Below, one piece after another: positions 16,188 to 24,759 of a stretch of DNA of 32,709 bases (within the stretch, counting starts at the first letter, position 1; each line of letters opens with the position of its first letter). The notes under the pieces are model-generated. The model was not told the origin of the DNA. It ran no database searches and saw only the letters and a list, made by a program, of their open reading frames with translations. The stretch is from positions 1-32,709 of the forward strand of contig DATAAM010000123.1 in the NCBI GenBank assembly GCA_036260075.1, written 5' to 3'. This DNA is from DATAAM01 sp036260075. Its GTDB lineage: Bacteria; Actinomycetota; Acidimicrobiia; Acidimicrobiales; JAHWLA01. Both the position numbers and the translations under genes were made by a program.

Positions 16188-16228
16188 TGCACCGGCTCCC
16201 CTTCCCACCCCGACCTCTCGGTCATTGA

Positions 16229-16243
16229 ACGGCAAACAGCCGT
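16229..16243. other. Short inverted repeat in the 179-nt spacer before the kinase operon
   Basis: ACGGC-AAACA-GCCGT forms a 5-bp stem upstream of the kinase gene on the minus strand. The spacer 16188-16366 is less GC-rich than its surroundings and must hold the operon promoter, but I see no confident -35/-10 pair (TTGTCA on the minus strand near 16290 is a weak candidate). Confidence 0.25.
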
Positions 16244-16366
16244 CCGTATGAGGGCTTTGCGCCGTGGTTGAGCAGCATTTGAGAAAGCGGGTGACAAAGC
16301 CGGTGTGCGACCGCGCGATCGGGGCGACTGTCACCGTCCGATCGGGTGCCCGGTGGCACCCGTCGG

Positions 16367-18976
16367 TCACTCCGCGCGGCCGTAGAGCAGACGCTCCACG
16401 ACCGCCCGCGCCCGGCGCGTGACGCGGCGGTACTCCTCTCGAAGCTCGCCCGCGCTGCCCCCGAGGCTGTGAGCCAGACGGTCGAGCTGTTCCTTTCGGG
16501 CCGGCAGCGCGTCGCCGTGGGAACCCTTCACGAGGTACCACCGGTTCCGCGTGCGCTCGCAGAACCGGTACGCGTCGGCCAGCGCCTGCTCGTCTGCCGC
16601 GTCGAGCGCGCCCGCCTCGCGAAGGGCGCGCAGGGCGGCCACGGTTCCCTGCGAACGCACGCCGTGCTGCAGCTGGAGGAGCTGCGCCGTCCACTCCACG
16701 TCCGACAGCGAACCTCGTCCGAGCTTGAGGTGGAACTGCGGGTCGTCGCCTGCGGGGATGCGCTCGCGCTCGATGCGGGCCTTCATGCGCCGGACGTCGC
16801 GAATCTCGTCGTCGGTGAACGGGCGGCCCCACACGAAGCCCTCCACGACGGCGGCGAAGGCGTCGGCCACCGCGGCGTCGCCTGCCACGGGACGTGCCCG
16901 CACGAGCGACTGGCGCTCCCACGTCTGCGCCCAGCGCTCGTAGTAGGCCCGGTACCCGTCGAGGCTGCGGGCGAGCGGCCCCTGCTTGCCCTCCGGGCGG
17001 AGGTCGGCGTCCATCACGTAGATGCCCGCGGCGGGCGTCTCGCCGCCGAGCAGGCGGAGGAAGGCCTCGGCGGCGGCGTTCGCGGCGGCGAAGTGCTCGG
17101 GCGTCGTGCCGTCGTACACCAGCAGCACGTCGAGGTCGCTGGCGTAGGACAGCTCGGCGCCCCCGAAGCGGCCCATGGCCACGACCACCATGGGCACCTG
17201 TGGATCGACGATCCGGAGGGCGGCGTCGACGACGGACTCGGCGAGCGCCGTGAGCGCTCGGCCGGTGCCTGTGGCGTCGACCAAGCCGAGCACGTCGCTG
17301 GCCATGCACCGAAGCTCCTCGGCGCGCTTCAGGCGCAGGAGGCCCTGCCGTCGGTGCTCGCCGCCCGCCCGCCAGGCCAGCGCCCGCGACGTGCGCTCGG
17401 CGACGTCGTCCACGGCGAGGGCGGTGTCGTCGCCGAGCGCGGCGATGAGGTCGGGATGGCGGCTCAGCCCCGACACGAGGAGGCGGCTGGTGCCGAGCAG
17501 CAGGCACAGCCGACGGGCCGCCTCGGGAAAGTCGCGGAACGTCGTGACGAGCTGTGCCGCCCGGTGCGGTCCCGAGGCGAGCGTGCGGAGCCCGAGCAGG
17601 CCGAGGTCGGGGTCGGGGGCCTCGGAGAGCCAGCCGAGGAGCAACGGCAGCATCTGCTGCATCAACCGCGACGAGCGGGTCAGCCCGCGCGTCAGCTCGG
17701 CCAGTGCTTGTCGAGTGCGGTCGGCGTCGGCGAAGCCGAAGGCGGCGAGGCGGGCCTCGGCCGCCTCGGTGGACATGGCCGACGCGCCCGAGAACGCCTC
17801 GAGCAGCGGGCGGAAGAACAGCCGCTCGTGGATCGAGCGCACGGCGGCCTGGAGGCGGCGGAGCTCGGCGTCGAGCTCGCCGACGTCGAGGTAACCGAGC
17901 ACGCGGGCCAGGTGCATGCGCGCCGCGGTGTCGGCGGGCACGGCGTGCACCTGCTGCTCGTCGACCAGCTGGAGCCGGTGCTCGACCGTGCGCAGGAAGC
18001 GGTAGGCGCCCGCCAACGTGCGGCCGTCGTCGGCGTCCACGTAGCCCGCCGCGGTCAGCTCCGCCAGCGCGTCGAGCGTTGTGGGGGAGCGCAGGGCGTC
18101 GTCGTGGCGGCCGTGCACCAGCTGGAGGAGCTGCACCGCGAACTCGATGTCGCGGATGCCGCCTCGCCCGCGCTTGAGCTCCCGTTCGGCCATGCCGCGC
18201 TTGGCCACCTCGCCCTCGGCCCGCGCCTTCATCGCTCGCACCTCGCGCAGCTCTTCGGCGCCGAACGGCCGCTCCCACACGCGTCGCCGGGCGGCGGCCA
18301 GGAAGGCGGTGCCGAGTGCGTCGTCGCCTGCCGCGAACCGCGCCTTCAGCAGCGCTTGGAACTCCCACGTGCTCGCCCAGTTGTCCCAGTACTGCTCGTA
18401 GGACGCCGGCGTGCGCACGAGCGGGCCGTCGCGCCCTTCGGGCCGCAGGTCGGCGTCGACCCGGAAGCACGACCGGGCTCGCTCCATCACGCGGCGGGCG
18501 TCGCCCTCGCCCACGAAGAGCACGTCGATGTCGGACGCGTAGTTCAGCTCTCGCCCGCCCAGCTTCCCCATGCCTATGACGGCGAGGCCGGGATCCTCGA
18601 CGGCAGTGCGCAACACGTCGTCGGCCATCGCCGCCAGGGCCGCGCCCACTGCTTCGAGCGCGTCTCGGCCCGTCAGGTCGCGGGCCGCGATCCGCAGGAG
18701 CTCGAGCCGCTTCCACCGAGGAACGTCCTCGCCGTCGAGGTGGGGTCGGCGGTCGAGGTCGGCGAGGACGTCGACGGCGCGGGCGTCGGACAGGAGGAGC
18801 CGGGCGAGGAAGCGGCTGGCGGCGACCACGGCGACGACCGCGTCGAGCATGCGGCTGTCCTCGGCCACTCGGTCGAGATCGTGGGGCCGCTCCTCGCCCA
18901 GCCGGGCGAGGGCCACCTCCACCGACGCGGGCGCCGCCGAGCGTTCCACGGCGTCGGCCACGACCTTCGGAAGCAC
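16367..18976 (-). CDS. glnE: Bifunctional glutamine synthetase adenylyltransferase/adenylyl-removing enzyme
   Basis: This is an 869-residue protein with two nucleotidyltransferase modules. The N-terminal (deadenylylating) one has GMGKLGGRELNYASDIDVLFV and VDADLRPEGRDGPLVRT. The C-terminal (adenylylating) one has AMGRFGGAELSYASDLDVLLVY and DADLRPEGKQGPLAR. Each is followed by its helical GlnD-PUB-like domain (KRGRGGIRDIEFAVQLLQL and KLGRGSLSDVEWTAQLLQL). It adds AMP to, or removes it from, the loop Tyr of GSI-beta, here most likely Tyr402 of the enzyme at 8717. Typical family members are about 950-1000 residues, so the N-terminus is on the short side. The GTG at 18976 is the best upstream start that does not enter nadE; no clear ribosome site supports it. 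It is divergent from nadE with 36 nt between starts. Confidence 0.93.
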   Translation of the reverse strand: MLPKVVADAVERSAAPASVEVALARLGEERPHDLDRVAEDSRMLDAVVAVVAASRFLARLLLSDARAVDVLADLDRRPHLDGEDVPRWKRLELLRIAARDLTGRDALEAVGAALAAMADDVLRTAVEDPGLAVIGMGKLGGRELNYASDIDVLFVGEGDARRVMERARSCFRVDADLRPEGRDGPLVRTPASYEQYWDNWASTWEFQALLKARFAAGDDALGTAFLAAARRRVWERPFGAEELREVRAMKARAEGEVAKRGMAERELKRGRGGIRDIEFAVQLLQLVHGRHDDALRSPTTLDALAELTAAGYVDADDGRTLAGAYRFLRTVEHRLQLVDEQQVHAVPADTAARMHLARVLGYLDVGELDAELRRLQAAVRSIHERLFFRPLLEAFSGASAMSTEAAEARLAAFGFADADRTRQALAELTRGLTRSSRLMQQMLPLLLGWLSEAPDPDLGLLGLRTLASGPHRAAQLVTTFRDFPEAARRLCLLLGTSRLLVSGLSRHPDLIAALGDDTALAVDDVAERTSRALAWRAGGEHRRQGLLRLKRAEELRCMASDVLGLVDATGTGRALTALAESVVDAALRIVDPQVPMVVVAMGRFGGAELSYASDLDVLLVYDGTTPEHFAAANAAAEAFLRLLGGETPAAGIYVMDADLRPEGKQGPLARSLDGYRAYYERWAQTWERQSLVRARPVAGDAAVADAFAAVVEGFVWGRPFTDDEIRDVRRMKARIERERIPAGDDPQFHLKLGRGSLSDVEWTAQLLQLQHGVRSQGTVAALRALREAGALDAADEQALADAYRFCERTRNRWYLVKGSHGDALPARKEQLDRLAHSLGGSAGELREEYRRVTRRARAVVERLLYGRAE

Positions 18977-19000
18977 GGCGAGCAGTCTCGCAGCCGCCGG

Positions 19001-19006
19001 TACGCT
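19001..19006 (+). promoter_or_regulatory. -10 element of leaderless nadE
   Basis: TACGCT is followed by exactly 6 nt and the nadE GTG at 19013, which would place the transcript start on the start codon. The 36-nt glnE-nadE spacer leaves no room for a leader. Confidence 0.55.
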
Positions 19007-19012
19007 TCTCGT

Positions 19013-20599
19013 GTGCCTTCGCTGCGCGTCGCCCTGTGCCAGATCGACACGGTCGTGGGCGACCTGCAAGGCAACGTCGGGCGAGTGCTGGCTGCCTTGG
19101 AGCGTGCCGAGGCGGGGGGCGCCGACGTGGCGGTGCTCCCCGAGCTGGCGATCACCGGCTACCCGCCCGAGGACCTGCTGCTGAAGCCGCGGTTCGTGGC
19201 CGACAACGCGGAGGCACTGGAGAAGCTGGCGGCGCGCACCGGCCGGGTTGCCGTCGTCGTGGGGTTTGTGGAGGAGGCCGAGGGGCGCCTGCACAACGCG
19301 GCGGCCGTGTGTTGCGACGGTGCCGTGCAGGGGGTCTACCGCAAGCGGCTGCTGCCGAACTACTCGGTGTTCGACGAGGAGCGCTACTTCGAGCCGGGCG
19401 AGGGGTCGATGCCCGTGTTCGACATCGCCGGCGTGCGTTGCGGCGTGTCGGTGTGCGAGGACGCCTGGCCCGCCCACGGGCCGGTGGCGGAGCTGGGGAG
19501 GGCAGGCGCCGAGGTGATCCTCAACCTCAACGCCTCGCCGTACTACGCGGGACGGCTCCGCGAGCGGGAGGCGATGCTGGCGGCCCGCGCCCGCGAGGCC
19601 GGGTGCCCGATCGCCTACGTCAACAGCGTGGGCGGGCAGGACGAGCTGGTGTTCGACGGCGGCTCGCTCCTCGTGGACGCCGACGGAACGGTGGCGGCAC
19701 GGGCCGCGCAGTTCGTGGAAGACGTGCTGGTCGTCGAGCTCGGGGCGCGAGGACCGCTGGCCGTGCCGCTCGGGCGCGAGGAGGAGATCCACCGGGCGCT
19801 GGTGGTCGGCACGCGCGACTACGTCGAGAAGAACGGCTTCCGCGAGGTGGTGGTGGGGCTGTCGGGGGGCATCGACTCGTCGCTGGTCGCCTGCATCGCC
19901 GTCGACGCGCTGGGGCCCGAGCGCGTGCACGGCGTCTCCATGCCGTCGCGGTTCTCCAGTGCAGGGTCGCTCGACGACGCCCGGGCGTTGGCCGGGAACC
20001 TCGGCATCGACCACCGAGTGGTGCCCATCGAGCCCGCGCACGCGGCGTTGCTCGACATGCTGGCCCCGTCGTTCGAGGGCCGCGAGCCCGACCTCACGGA
20101 GGAGAACATCCAGTCGCGGGTGCGCGGCGTCGTGCTGATGGCGCTGTCCAACAAGTTCGGGTGGCTGGTGCTCACCACCGGCAACAAGAGCGAACTGGCC
20201 GTCGGCTACTCCACGTTGTACGGCGACACGGCGGGCGGCTTCGCCGTCATCAAGGACGTGCTGAAGACAGACGTGTACGCGCTGGCCCGGCGCTGCCCGG
20301 CCATCCCGCCGGCCGTGCTCACGAAGCCGCCGTCGGCCGAGCTGCGTCCCGACCAACGTGACGACCAGAACCTGCCGCCCTACGAGGTGCTCGACCCGAT
20401 CCTGGCCGCGTACGTGGAGCAGGACCGCACGGCGGCCGAGCTGGAGGAGGCGGGCTTCGAGCCCGCGCTGGTACGGCGCATCGTGGGGTTGGTCGACCGG
20501 GCCGAGTACAAGCGGCGGCAGTCGCCGCCGGGCGTGCGCGTGAGCCGCAAGGCGTTCGGCAAGGACCGCCGGATGCCGATCACCAACGGCTACCGCTGA
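19013..20599 (+). CDS. nadE: Glutamine-dependent NAD+ synthetase
   Basis: This is a 528-residue two-domain enzyme. The N-terminal nitrilase-like glutaminase (1-260) has the Glu in LPELAITGYPPEDL, the Lys in YRKRLLPNYSVFDE and the Cys in GVSVCEDAW. The C-terminal synthetase (270-528) has the ATP loop GLSGGIDSSLVACIA, LTTGNKSELAVGYSTLYGD and GGFAVIKDVLKTDVY. It makes NAD+ from deamido-NAD, ATP and glutamine; ammonia passes from the first domain to the second. The length fits the compact bacterial form, not the roughly 680-residue mycobacterial form. The GTG at 19013 is set by the -10 hexamer and by the fold start (SLRVALCQID). Its place beside glnE links glutamine use with glutamine supply. Confidence 0.95.
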   Translation: MPSLRVALCQIDTVVGDLQGNVGRVLAALERAEAGGADVAVLPELAITGYPPEDLLLKPRFVADNAEALEKLAARTGRVAVVVGFVEEAEGRLHNAAAVCCDGAVQGVYRKRLLPNYSVFDEERYFEPGEGSMPVFDIAGVRCGVSVCEDAWPAHGPVAELGRAGAEVILNLNASPYYAGRLREREAMLAARAREAGCPIAYVNSVGGQDELVFDGGSLLVDADGTVAARAAQFVEDVLVVELGARGPLAVPLGREEEIHRALVVGTRDYVEKNGFREVVVGLSGGIDSSLVACIAVDALGPERVHGVSMPSRFSSAGSLDDARALAGNLGIDHRVVPIEPAHAALLDMLAPSFEGREPDLTEENIQSRVRGVVLMALSNKFGWLVLTTGNKSELAVGYSTLYGDTAGGFAVIKDVLKTDVYALARRCPAIPPAVLTKPPSAELRPDQRDDQNLPPYEVLDPILAAYVEQDRTAAELEEAGFEPALVRRIVGLVDRAEYKRRQSPPGVRVSRKAFGKDRRMPITNGYR

Positions 20600-20616
20600 C
20601 CCCCGCGCCTCTCGCT

Positions 20617-20658
20617 CTGCTCCCGGATCCGGGCCTGTGACCTCCGATCCGGGAACAG
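20617..20658. terminator. Imperfect hairpin between nadE and EamA gene
   Basis: CTGCTCCCGGATC near 20617-20629 pairs with GATCCGGGAACAG near 20646-20658 with one mismatch, 17 nt past the nadE stop. The left arm itself contains a perfect palindrome, CCCGGATCCGGG, at 20622-20633. No T-tract is seen. It is not a member of the TTTTCTCCGC family. Confidence 0.4.
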
Positions 20659-20678
20659 ACGCAGTCCAGAATGCGGGC

Positions 20679-21533
20679 GTGGTCGTTCGAGCCCATCTCG
20701 CTGTGGCGTTGGCGGGCGTGTTGTTCGGAACGACGTTCGTGGTGGTGCAGGACGCGGTGGAGCACGCGGACGTCGTCCCCTTCCTCGCCGTGCGCTTCCT
20801 CGTCGGTGCCGCCGTGCTGGCGCCGTTCGCCCGGCGGGCTCCTCGGCAGCCCGGGCGCCTGGGCGCGGGGCTGGTTGCGGGCGTGGCCCTCCTCGCGGGC
20901 TACGTCTTCCAGACGGTCGGGTTGCAGTACACCACCCCGCCGGTCTCGGCGTTCGTGACGTACCTCCTCGTGGTCCTCGTGCCGCTCATCGCGGCCGTGG
21001 TGCTGCGACAGCCGCCCCGCCGCGAGGTGCTGGTCGGCGTCGTCCTGGCGTTCACCGGCCTCGTCCTCCTCAGCGCCGAAGACGTGGGGCGCATCGGCTT
21101 GGGGAAGGGCGAGCTGCTCACCCTCGGGTGCGCGCTGGCGTTCGCCGTGCACATCGTCCTGCTCTCGAACCTGGCACCCAGGTACGACACGGTGACCCTG
21201 ACCGCCGTGCAGCTGGCGTTCGTCGGGACCGCCTGCCTCGTTCCCGGCACCCTGCTCGGTGGCTACGCCTTCCCCGCCCGCGTGTGGGCTGCGGCCGTCT
21301 ACACCGGCGTCACCGTCTCGGCCCTCGCCTTCGCCCTCCAGGTGTGGGGACAGCGCCTGGTCGGGCCCACCCGCACGTCGTTGCTCCTCATGCTCGAGCC
21401 CGTGGCGGCCGCCGCCCTCGGCTACGCGCTGGGCGACTCCTTGGCGCCTGCCGCCGTGGTCGGCGCCGTGCTCATCCTCGCCGGCGTGGCCGTGGCCGAG
21501 TCGGCCCTGCTCGTGCGCCGGGCTCGCTCGTAA
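20679..21533 (+). CDS. EamA/DMT-family membrane transporter
   Basis: This is a 284-residue, very hydrophobic protein with about ten membrane segments arranged as two EamA repeats (about residues 5-135 and 145-280). Features include the N-terminal VALAGVLFGTTFVVVQDAV, the repeat ends YTTPPVSAFVTYLLVVLVPLIAAV and RTSLLLMLEPVAAAALGYAL, and a short tail. The family exports small molecules such as amino acids or metabolites; the substrate cannot be inferred. The GTG at 20679 is preferred to the GTG at 20637 because the first helix follows directly, CAGAAT lies 6 nt upstream, and the upstream start lies inside the hairpin. The next gene begins 10 nt after its stop. Confidence 0.85.
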   Translation: MVVRAHLAVALAGVLFGTTFVVVQDAVEHADVVPFLAVRFLVGAAVLAPFARRAPRQPGRLGAGLVAGVALLAGYVFQTVGLQYTTPPVSAFVTYLLVVLVPLIAAVVLRQPPRREVLVGVVLAFTGLVLLSAEDVGRIGLGKGELLTLGCALAFAVHIVLLSNLAPRYDTVTLTAVQLAFVGTACLVPGTLLGGYAFPARVWAAAVYTGVTVSALAFALQVWGQRLVGPTRTSLLLMLEPVAAAALGYALGDSLAPAAVVGAVLILAGVAVAESALLVRRARS

Positions 21534-21536
21534 GAT
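21531..21536 (+). promoter_or_regulatory. -10 element of the ferritin-like operon, overlapping a stop codon
   Basis: TAAGAT contains the TAA stop of the transporter gene and lies exactly 6 nt before the ATG at 21543, so the four-gene operon probably has its own leaderless promoter. Confidence 0.55.
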
Positions 21537-21542
21537 GGTCCG

Positions 21543-22193
21543 ATGGCCGACCCGAGGAAGCCGCGACCTGCGTTCGCCCCCTGGGACCGGCGTGAGCTTC
21601 CGGGGGCCTTCACGGTGGAGGAGTCCGCCCGCCGCGTCGGGCACTACAAGTGGGTGGAGATGCGCCTCTTCGAGGCGCTCGGGGGGTGGGTGGCCACGGT
21701 CCCCGAGCTCGACGTGAAGATGCGCCTGGGCACGCACACCTACCACCACGCCTGGCACGCCGAGCTGTGGCACAAGCGCCTGCCCGAGCTGCGGGAGATG
21801 AACCCCGACCGCCTCACGCAGCCCGCCAACGACGACGTGGTCGCGTTCTTCGACGCGCTCACAGAGCCCGAGGCGCCGGAGCAGACCGTCGAGAAGCTGG
21901 TCGGGGTATACCGCGTGCTGCTCCCGCACAAGATCGCGGCGTACACGTACCACCTCAACAACACGTCGCAGATCACCGACGCGCCCACGATCCGCTCCTT
22001 GCGGTTCGCGCTGGCCGACGAGCTCGACGACTGGCGCGACGGCGAGCTGCTGTTGCAGTCGCTCATCGAGACCGACGACGAGGTGCAGCGCGCCGCGGCG
22101 CACCAGGCCCGGCTCGAGGCCATCCTGGTGCGGGCCGGCGGCATCGTCGGGGAAGGCTCGATCGGGTTCCCCCGGGAGGCGGTGGCACCGTGA
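21543..22193 (+). CDS. Ferritin-like helical protein, unknown function
   Basis: This is a 216-residue mostly helical protein. Candidate metal ligands are E39 (HYKWVEMRLFEALG) and E74-x2-H77 in HHAWHAELWHKRLPEL, a His-rich stretch, then a second helix pair with HKIAAYTYHLNNTS and ALADELDDWRDGELLLQ. This pattern fits a ferritin-like four-helix protein with one or two metal ions, but no named family is recognised. The ATG at 21543 follows a -10 hexamer by 6 nt, so the gene is probably leaderless and first in its operon. Its stop overlaps the next start as GTGA. The next gene encodes a second ferritin-like protein, which suggests a two-part diiron system. Confidence 0.7.
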   Translation: MADPRKPRPAFAPWDRRELPGAFTVEESARRVGHYKWVEMRLFEALGGWVATVPELDVKMRLGTHTYHHAWHAELWHKRLPELREMNPDRLTQPANDDVVAFFDALTEPEAPEQTVEKLVGVYRVLLPHKIAAYTYHLNNTSQITDAPTIRSLRFALADELDDWRDGELLLQSLIETDDEVQRAAAHQARLEAILVRAGGIVGEGSIGFPREAVAP

Positions 22194-23005
22194 AGCGGCA
22201 CATGCAGGCCGAGGACCTGGCCCGCGACGAGCGGTTCGTCCGCGTGCTGACGGAGGATCGGTTCCGCGACCGGCGCACAGTGGAGAGCCAGCGGGCTCGC
22301 GGCGTGCGCCCGCGGCTCCAGCCCGACCGCCCCGAGGCCCCCGACGCCGCCCGCGGGATGATGCACGCCATCTTCACCGGCGAGATCCAGGCGCTCGAAG
22401 GGGCCGGCCGCACCTGCTGGGACTTCGACACCGGCGCGGGCGCCGACGACGTGCCGTTCGCCATGAAGCTCGACATGGCCCGCCAGTGCTGGGACGAAGC
22501 CCGCCACTGCGAGATCTCGCTGAAGCTGGGCGAGTGGATGGGCACGGAGCCGGGCGAGTACGCCGAGAACACCGTGCTGTTCGAGGCCGCCTGCAACCGC
22601 GACCCGGTGCTCCGCCTCACCGGCGTGAACCGCGCCCTGGAGGGGCTGGCCATCGACGTGTTCAACACCATGCGCGAGTTCGGCGAGGCCACCGGCGACC
22701 CGGTGCTCGAGTTCGCCGAAGACTGGATGCTGGCCGACGAGGTGACCCACGTGAAGATGGGCTCCGACTGGCTGCGTCGCCTCACCGAGGACGACCCCGA
22801 GCGACGGGCCCGGGCGCTCGAGTTCCAGCGGGTGGTCGACAAGCTGTTCTCCGCCGGTGGCTTCCGGGGCGACGACGACGACAGCCCGATCAAGCTGGCC
22901 CGCCGCTTCCGCGAGATGGCCGGGTTCACCAGCGAGGAGGTCGACGAGATCTCCGAGCTGTCGCGGCAGGCCCGGGTGGAGGCGGAGGCCGAGGGCGCCG
23001 CGTGA
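22190..23005 (+). CDS. DUF455-type ferritin-like diiron protein
   Basis: This is a 271-residue protein with a complete four-helix diiron ligand set: E65 or E70 (TGEIQALEGAGRTCWD), E103-x2-H106 (WDEARHCE), E151 (ALEGLAIDVFN) and E184-x2-H187 (ADEVTHVKMG). This resembles the DUF455 group, related to the MiaE tRNA hydroxylase and other ferritin-like oxygenases. An oxygen-activating enzyme is likely; the substrate is unknown. The C-terminus is charged and helical. The GTG overlaps the previous stop as GTGA and its own stop overlaps the next start as GTGA. Coupling with the smaller ferritin-like protein suggests that the two act together. Confidence 0.8.
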   Translation: MKRHMQAEDLARDERFVRVLTEDRFRDRRTVESQRARGVRPRLQPDRPEAPDAARGMMHAIFTGEIQALEGAGRTCWDFDTGAGADDVPFAMKLDMARQCWDEARHCEISLKLGEWMGTEPGEYAENTVLFEAACNRDPVLRLTGVNRALEGLAIDVFNTMREFGEATGDPVLEFAEDWMLADEVTHVKMGSDWLRRLTEDDPERRARALEFQRVVDKLFSAGGFRGDDDDSPIKLARRFREMAGFTSEEVDEISELSRQARVEAEAEGAA

Positions 23006-23559
23006 TCGTCGTCACGCCGCAGGTCTTCTCGTTCGTCGACTTCGACGCTGCTCGCATCGCCGAGCTGGTGGCCGAGGTGGCACGCGGCGTCGGGTTCCCC
23101 GAGTCGGTCGAGATTCGAGTCGAGGTCGACGAGACGACGCCGCTCGGTCGTACCAGGCTCGCTTCCCTCGATCCCGTGACGGTCCACGTGCAAAGCGGTG
23201 CGTTCGAGAACTCGAAGCTGCTCCGGCAGCTGAGCGACCGGTCGGTGCGCGACGTGGTCGGGCGGCTGCTGTTCAAGGCGTCCGACCGGCTCTCCTCCGC
23301 CTTCGGCGACCCGCCGCCCGACGACGACCTGACCCTCCAGGAGCACACGGCGTGGGACACGTACGCCGTCGGTCGGTGCGAGCGCCTGGGCTACACGCCG
23401 TCCAAAGCCCGGCGCCTCTACCACTTCCGCAACCGACACGGCTTCAACGACGTCGCCGACGCGGTGTTCGAGCGCCTGTGGTCGGCGGAGGGGCTCACGT
23501 GGGCCGACATCCAGGCGGCCTGCGAGGAGACGGCCGCCGCCCGCGCCTCGGCCGCGTGA
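23002..23559 (+). CDS. Conserved-looking protein of unknown function
   Basis: This 185-residue soluble protein belongs to no family I can name. The first half alternates short strands and helices (VIVVTPQVFSFVDFDAARIAELVAEVARGV, VEIRVEVDETTPLG, PVTVHVQSGAFENSKLLRQL). The second half is helical, with HTAWDTYAVGRCERLGYTPS and a basic RLYHFRNRHGFNDVAD. It has no signal peptide or membrane segment. Both ends overlap neighbours as GTGA, so its production is tied to the diiron protein and the hydrolase. This tight packing is the main evidence that it works in the same process. Confidence 0.75.
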   Translation: MIVVTPQVFSFVDFDAARIAELVAEVARGVGFPESVEIRVEVDETTPLGRTRLASLDPVTVHVQSGAFENSKLLRQLSDRSVRDVVGRLLFKASDRLSSAFGDPPPDDDLTLQEHTAWDTYAVGRCERLGYTPSKARRLYHFRNRHGFNDVADAVFERLWSAEGLTWADIQAACEETAAARASAA

Positions 23560-24332
23560 CGCTGCGCGTCGGCGACGTCGAGATCGTCCCGCTCGTCGAC
23601 GGCACCTGCCGGCTGCCCCAGGACTTCTACGTCAACCTCGACTTCGCCGCCCACCCCGGGCTGGTGGCCGACGACGGCCGCGTGCACGTCCCCATCGGCT
23701 GCTACCTGCTTCGGACGGGCGACCGCACCGTCCTCCTCGACGCGGGCATGGGGCCGCGGCGCACGTCGTGGGGCGAAGGCGGCGACCTTCCCGCGCAGCT
23801 GGCGGCCGTCGGCGTGCAGCCGTCCGACGTCGACACGGTCGTCTGCACCCACCTCCACCTCGACCACGCGGGCTGGCTCGTGCAGGACGATCGGCCGTAC
23901 TTCCCCCGGGCCACGGTGCGGTTCGGCATCGGGGACCGTGAGCACTTCGCCGACGACCCCGTGGTGGGCCCCGCCGTGCGCGTCCTGGAGGACGCCGGCC
24001 GAGTCGAGCCCATCGAGGGCGACGATGTGGCGTTGGCGCCAGGCCTCACCGCCCGGCACACGCCGGGCCACACCCCCGGCCACTACGGCCTCGTCGTGTC
24101 CTCGGGCGAGCAGCGGGCGGTGATCCTCGGCGACGCCGTCGAGTGCCCGCTGCAGGTCGAGGAGGCCGACCTCTACGTGATGAGCGACGTCGACCCGGTG
24201 CTCGCCCGCCGCACGCGCGAGGCGATGTGGCGGGAGCTCGAAGGCACCGACACGCTGGTGGGCGCCGCCCACTTTCCCGGGCTGCGCTTCGGTCGCATCC
24301 TCGGCGCCGCCGGTCGCCGCTGGTTCGCGTAG
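23556..24332 (+). CDS. Metallo-beta-lactamase-fold hydrolase
   Basis: This is a 258-residue MBL-fold protein. The metal motif is THLHLDHAGW (HxHxDH), followed by HTPGHTPGHYGL with the third His, the bridging Asp in VILGDAVECP and a final His in VGAAHFPGLRFG. The layout with GCYLLRTGDRTVLLDAGMGP near the N-terminus is typical of lactonase- or glyoxalase-II-like members such as AHL lactonases. It probably binds two zinc ions and cuts an ester, lactone or thioester; the substrate is unknown. It is the last gene of the GTGA-coupled operon and ends 10 nt from a convergent gene. Confidence 0.88.
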   Translation: MTLRVGDVEIVPLVDGTCRLPQDFYVNLDFAAHPGLVADDGRVHVPIGCYLLRTGDRTVLLDAGMGPRRTSWGEGGDLPAQLAAVGVQPSDVDTVVCTHLHLDHAGWLVQDDRPYFPRATVRFGIGDREHFADDPVVGPAVRVLEDAGRVEPIEGDDVALAPGLTARHTPGHTPGHYGLVVSSGEQRAVILGDAVECPLQVEEADLYVMSDVDPVLARRTREAMWRELEGTDTLVGAAHFPGLRFGRILGAAGRRWFA

Positions 24333-24342
24333 CGCTTGGCGG

Positions 24343-24657
24343 TCACGCCAGGTCGTGGGCGGAGAGGCCGTCGAGCAGCTCGATGTCGGGCCGGTTGCGG
24401 AGCAGCCCGTCGCAGGCCGCTGCCAGCTGCAGGAACTCGGCGGAGTCGAGGTGCGCCCGCTGGGAGGTGGGCGAGTCCCACTTCTCGATCACGACGAACC
24501 GCCCGGGCTCGGTGACCGACTGGCACAGGTCGATGTTGCGGCAGCCCGGGTGCCCTCGGGAGAGCACGACGTAGCGGGCCAGCGCCGCCACCAAGCGCTC
24601 GGGGTCGACCCCGTCGAACCGCATGGTGACCATGGTGGGCTCCACGGCGTCGGGCAC
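24343..24657 (-). CDS. ABM-domain (antibiotic biosynthesis monooxygenase-like) protein
   Basis: This 104-residue single-domain protein has the dimeric ferredoxin-like fold pattern of ABM proteins: a strand with TMVTMRFDGVDPERLVAAL, then HPGCRNIDLCQSV, GRFVVIEKWDSPTSQRAHLDS and a C-terminal helix with FLQLAAACDGLL. Related proteins include cofactor-free quinol monooxygenases such as YgiN, and many of unknown role. The GTG at 24657 has TAGCGT 6 nt upstream on the minus strand (24669-24664), so it is probably leaderless. It converges on the hydrolase gene and is divergent from the sigma factor gene. Confidence 0.82.
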   Translation of the reverse strand: MPDAVEPTMVTMRFDGVDPERLVAALARYVVLSRGHPGCRNIDLCQSVTEPGRFVVIEKWDSPTSQRAHLDSAEFLQLAAACDGLLRNRPDIELLDGLSAHDLA

Positions 24658-24663
24658 CCCCGC

Positions 24664-24669
24664 ACGCTA
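24664..24669 (-). promoter_or_regulatory. -10 element of leaderless ABM gene
   Basis: TAGCGT on the minus strand is followed by GCGGGG and the GTG at 24657, the same 6-nt layout as at mrp, nadE and others. Confidence 0.5.
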
Positions 24670-24759
24670 CCGGAAGGATGTCAAGTCGCCTCCGTCGAAC
24701 ACCGATGCTGTCGGGGAGGAAAGGGACGCAGGCCGTTCGGGGCTTCTTGACCACCCCGG

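Noticed and set aside
16188..18716. N-terminal extension of the kinase frame across glnE
   Set aside because: The part above 16187 is Arg/Pro-rich and lies on the same strand as glnE in another frame. The kinase has a good ATG with a ribosome site at 16187.
16346..19012. Upstream extension of the nadE frame
   Set aside because: It is antisense to glnE and has no recognisable domain. The NAD synthetase fold begins at 19013.
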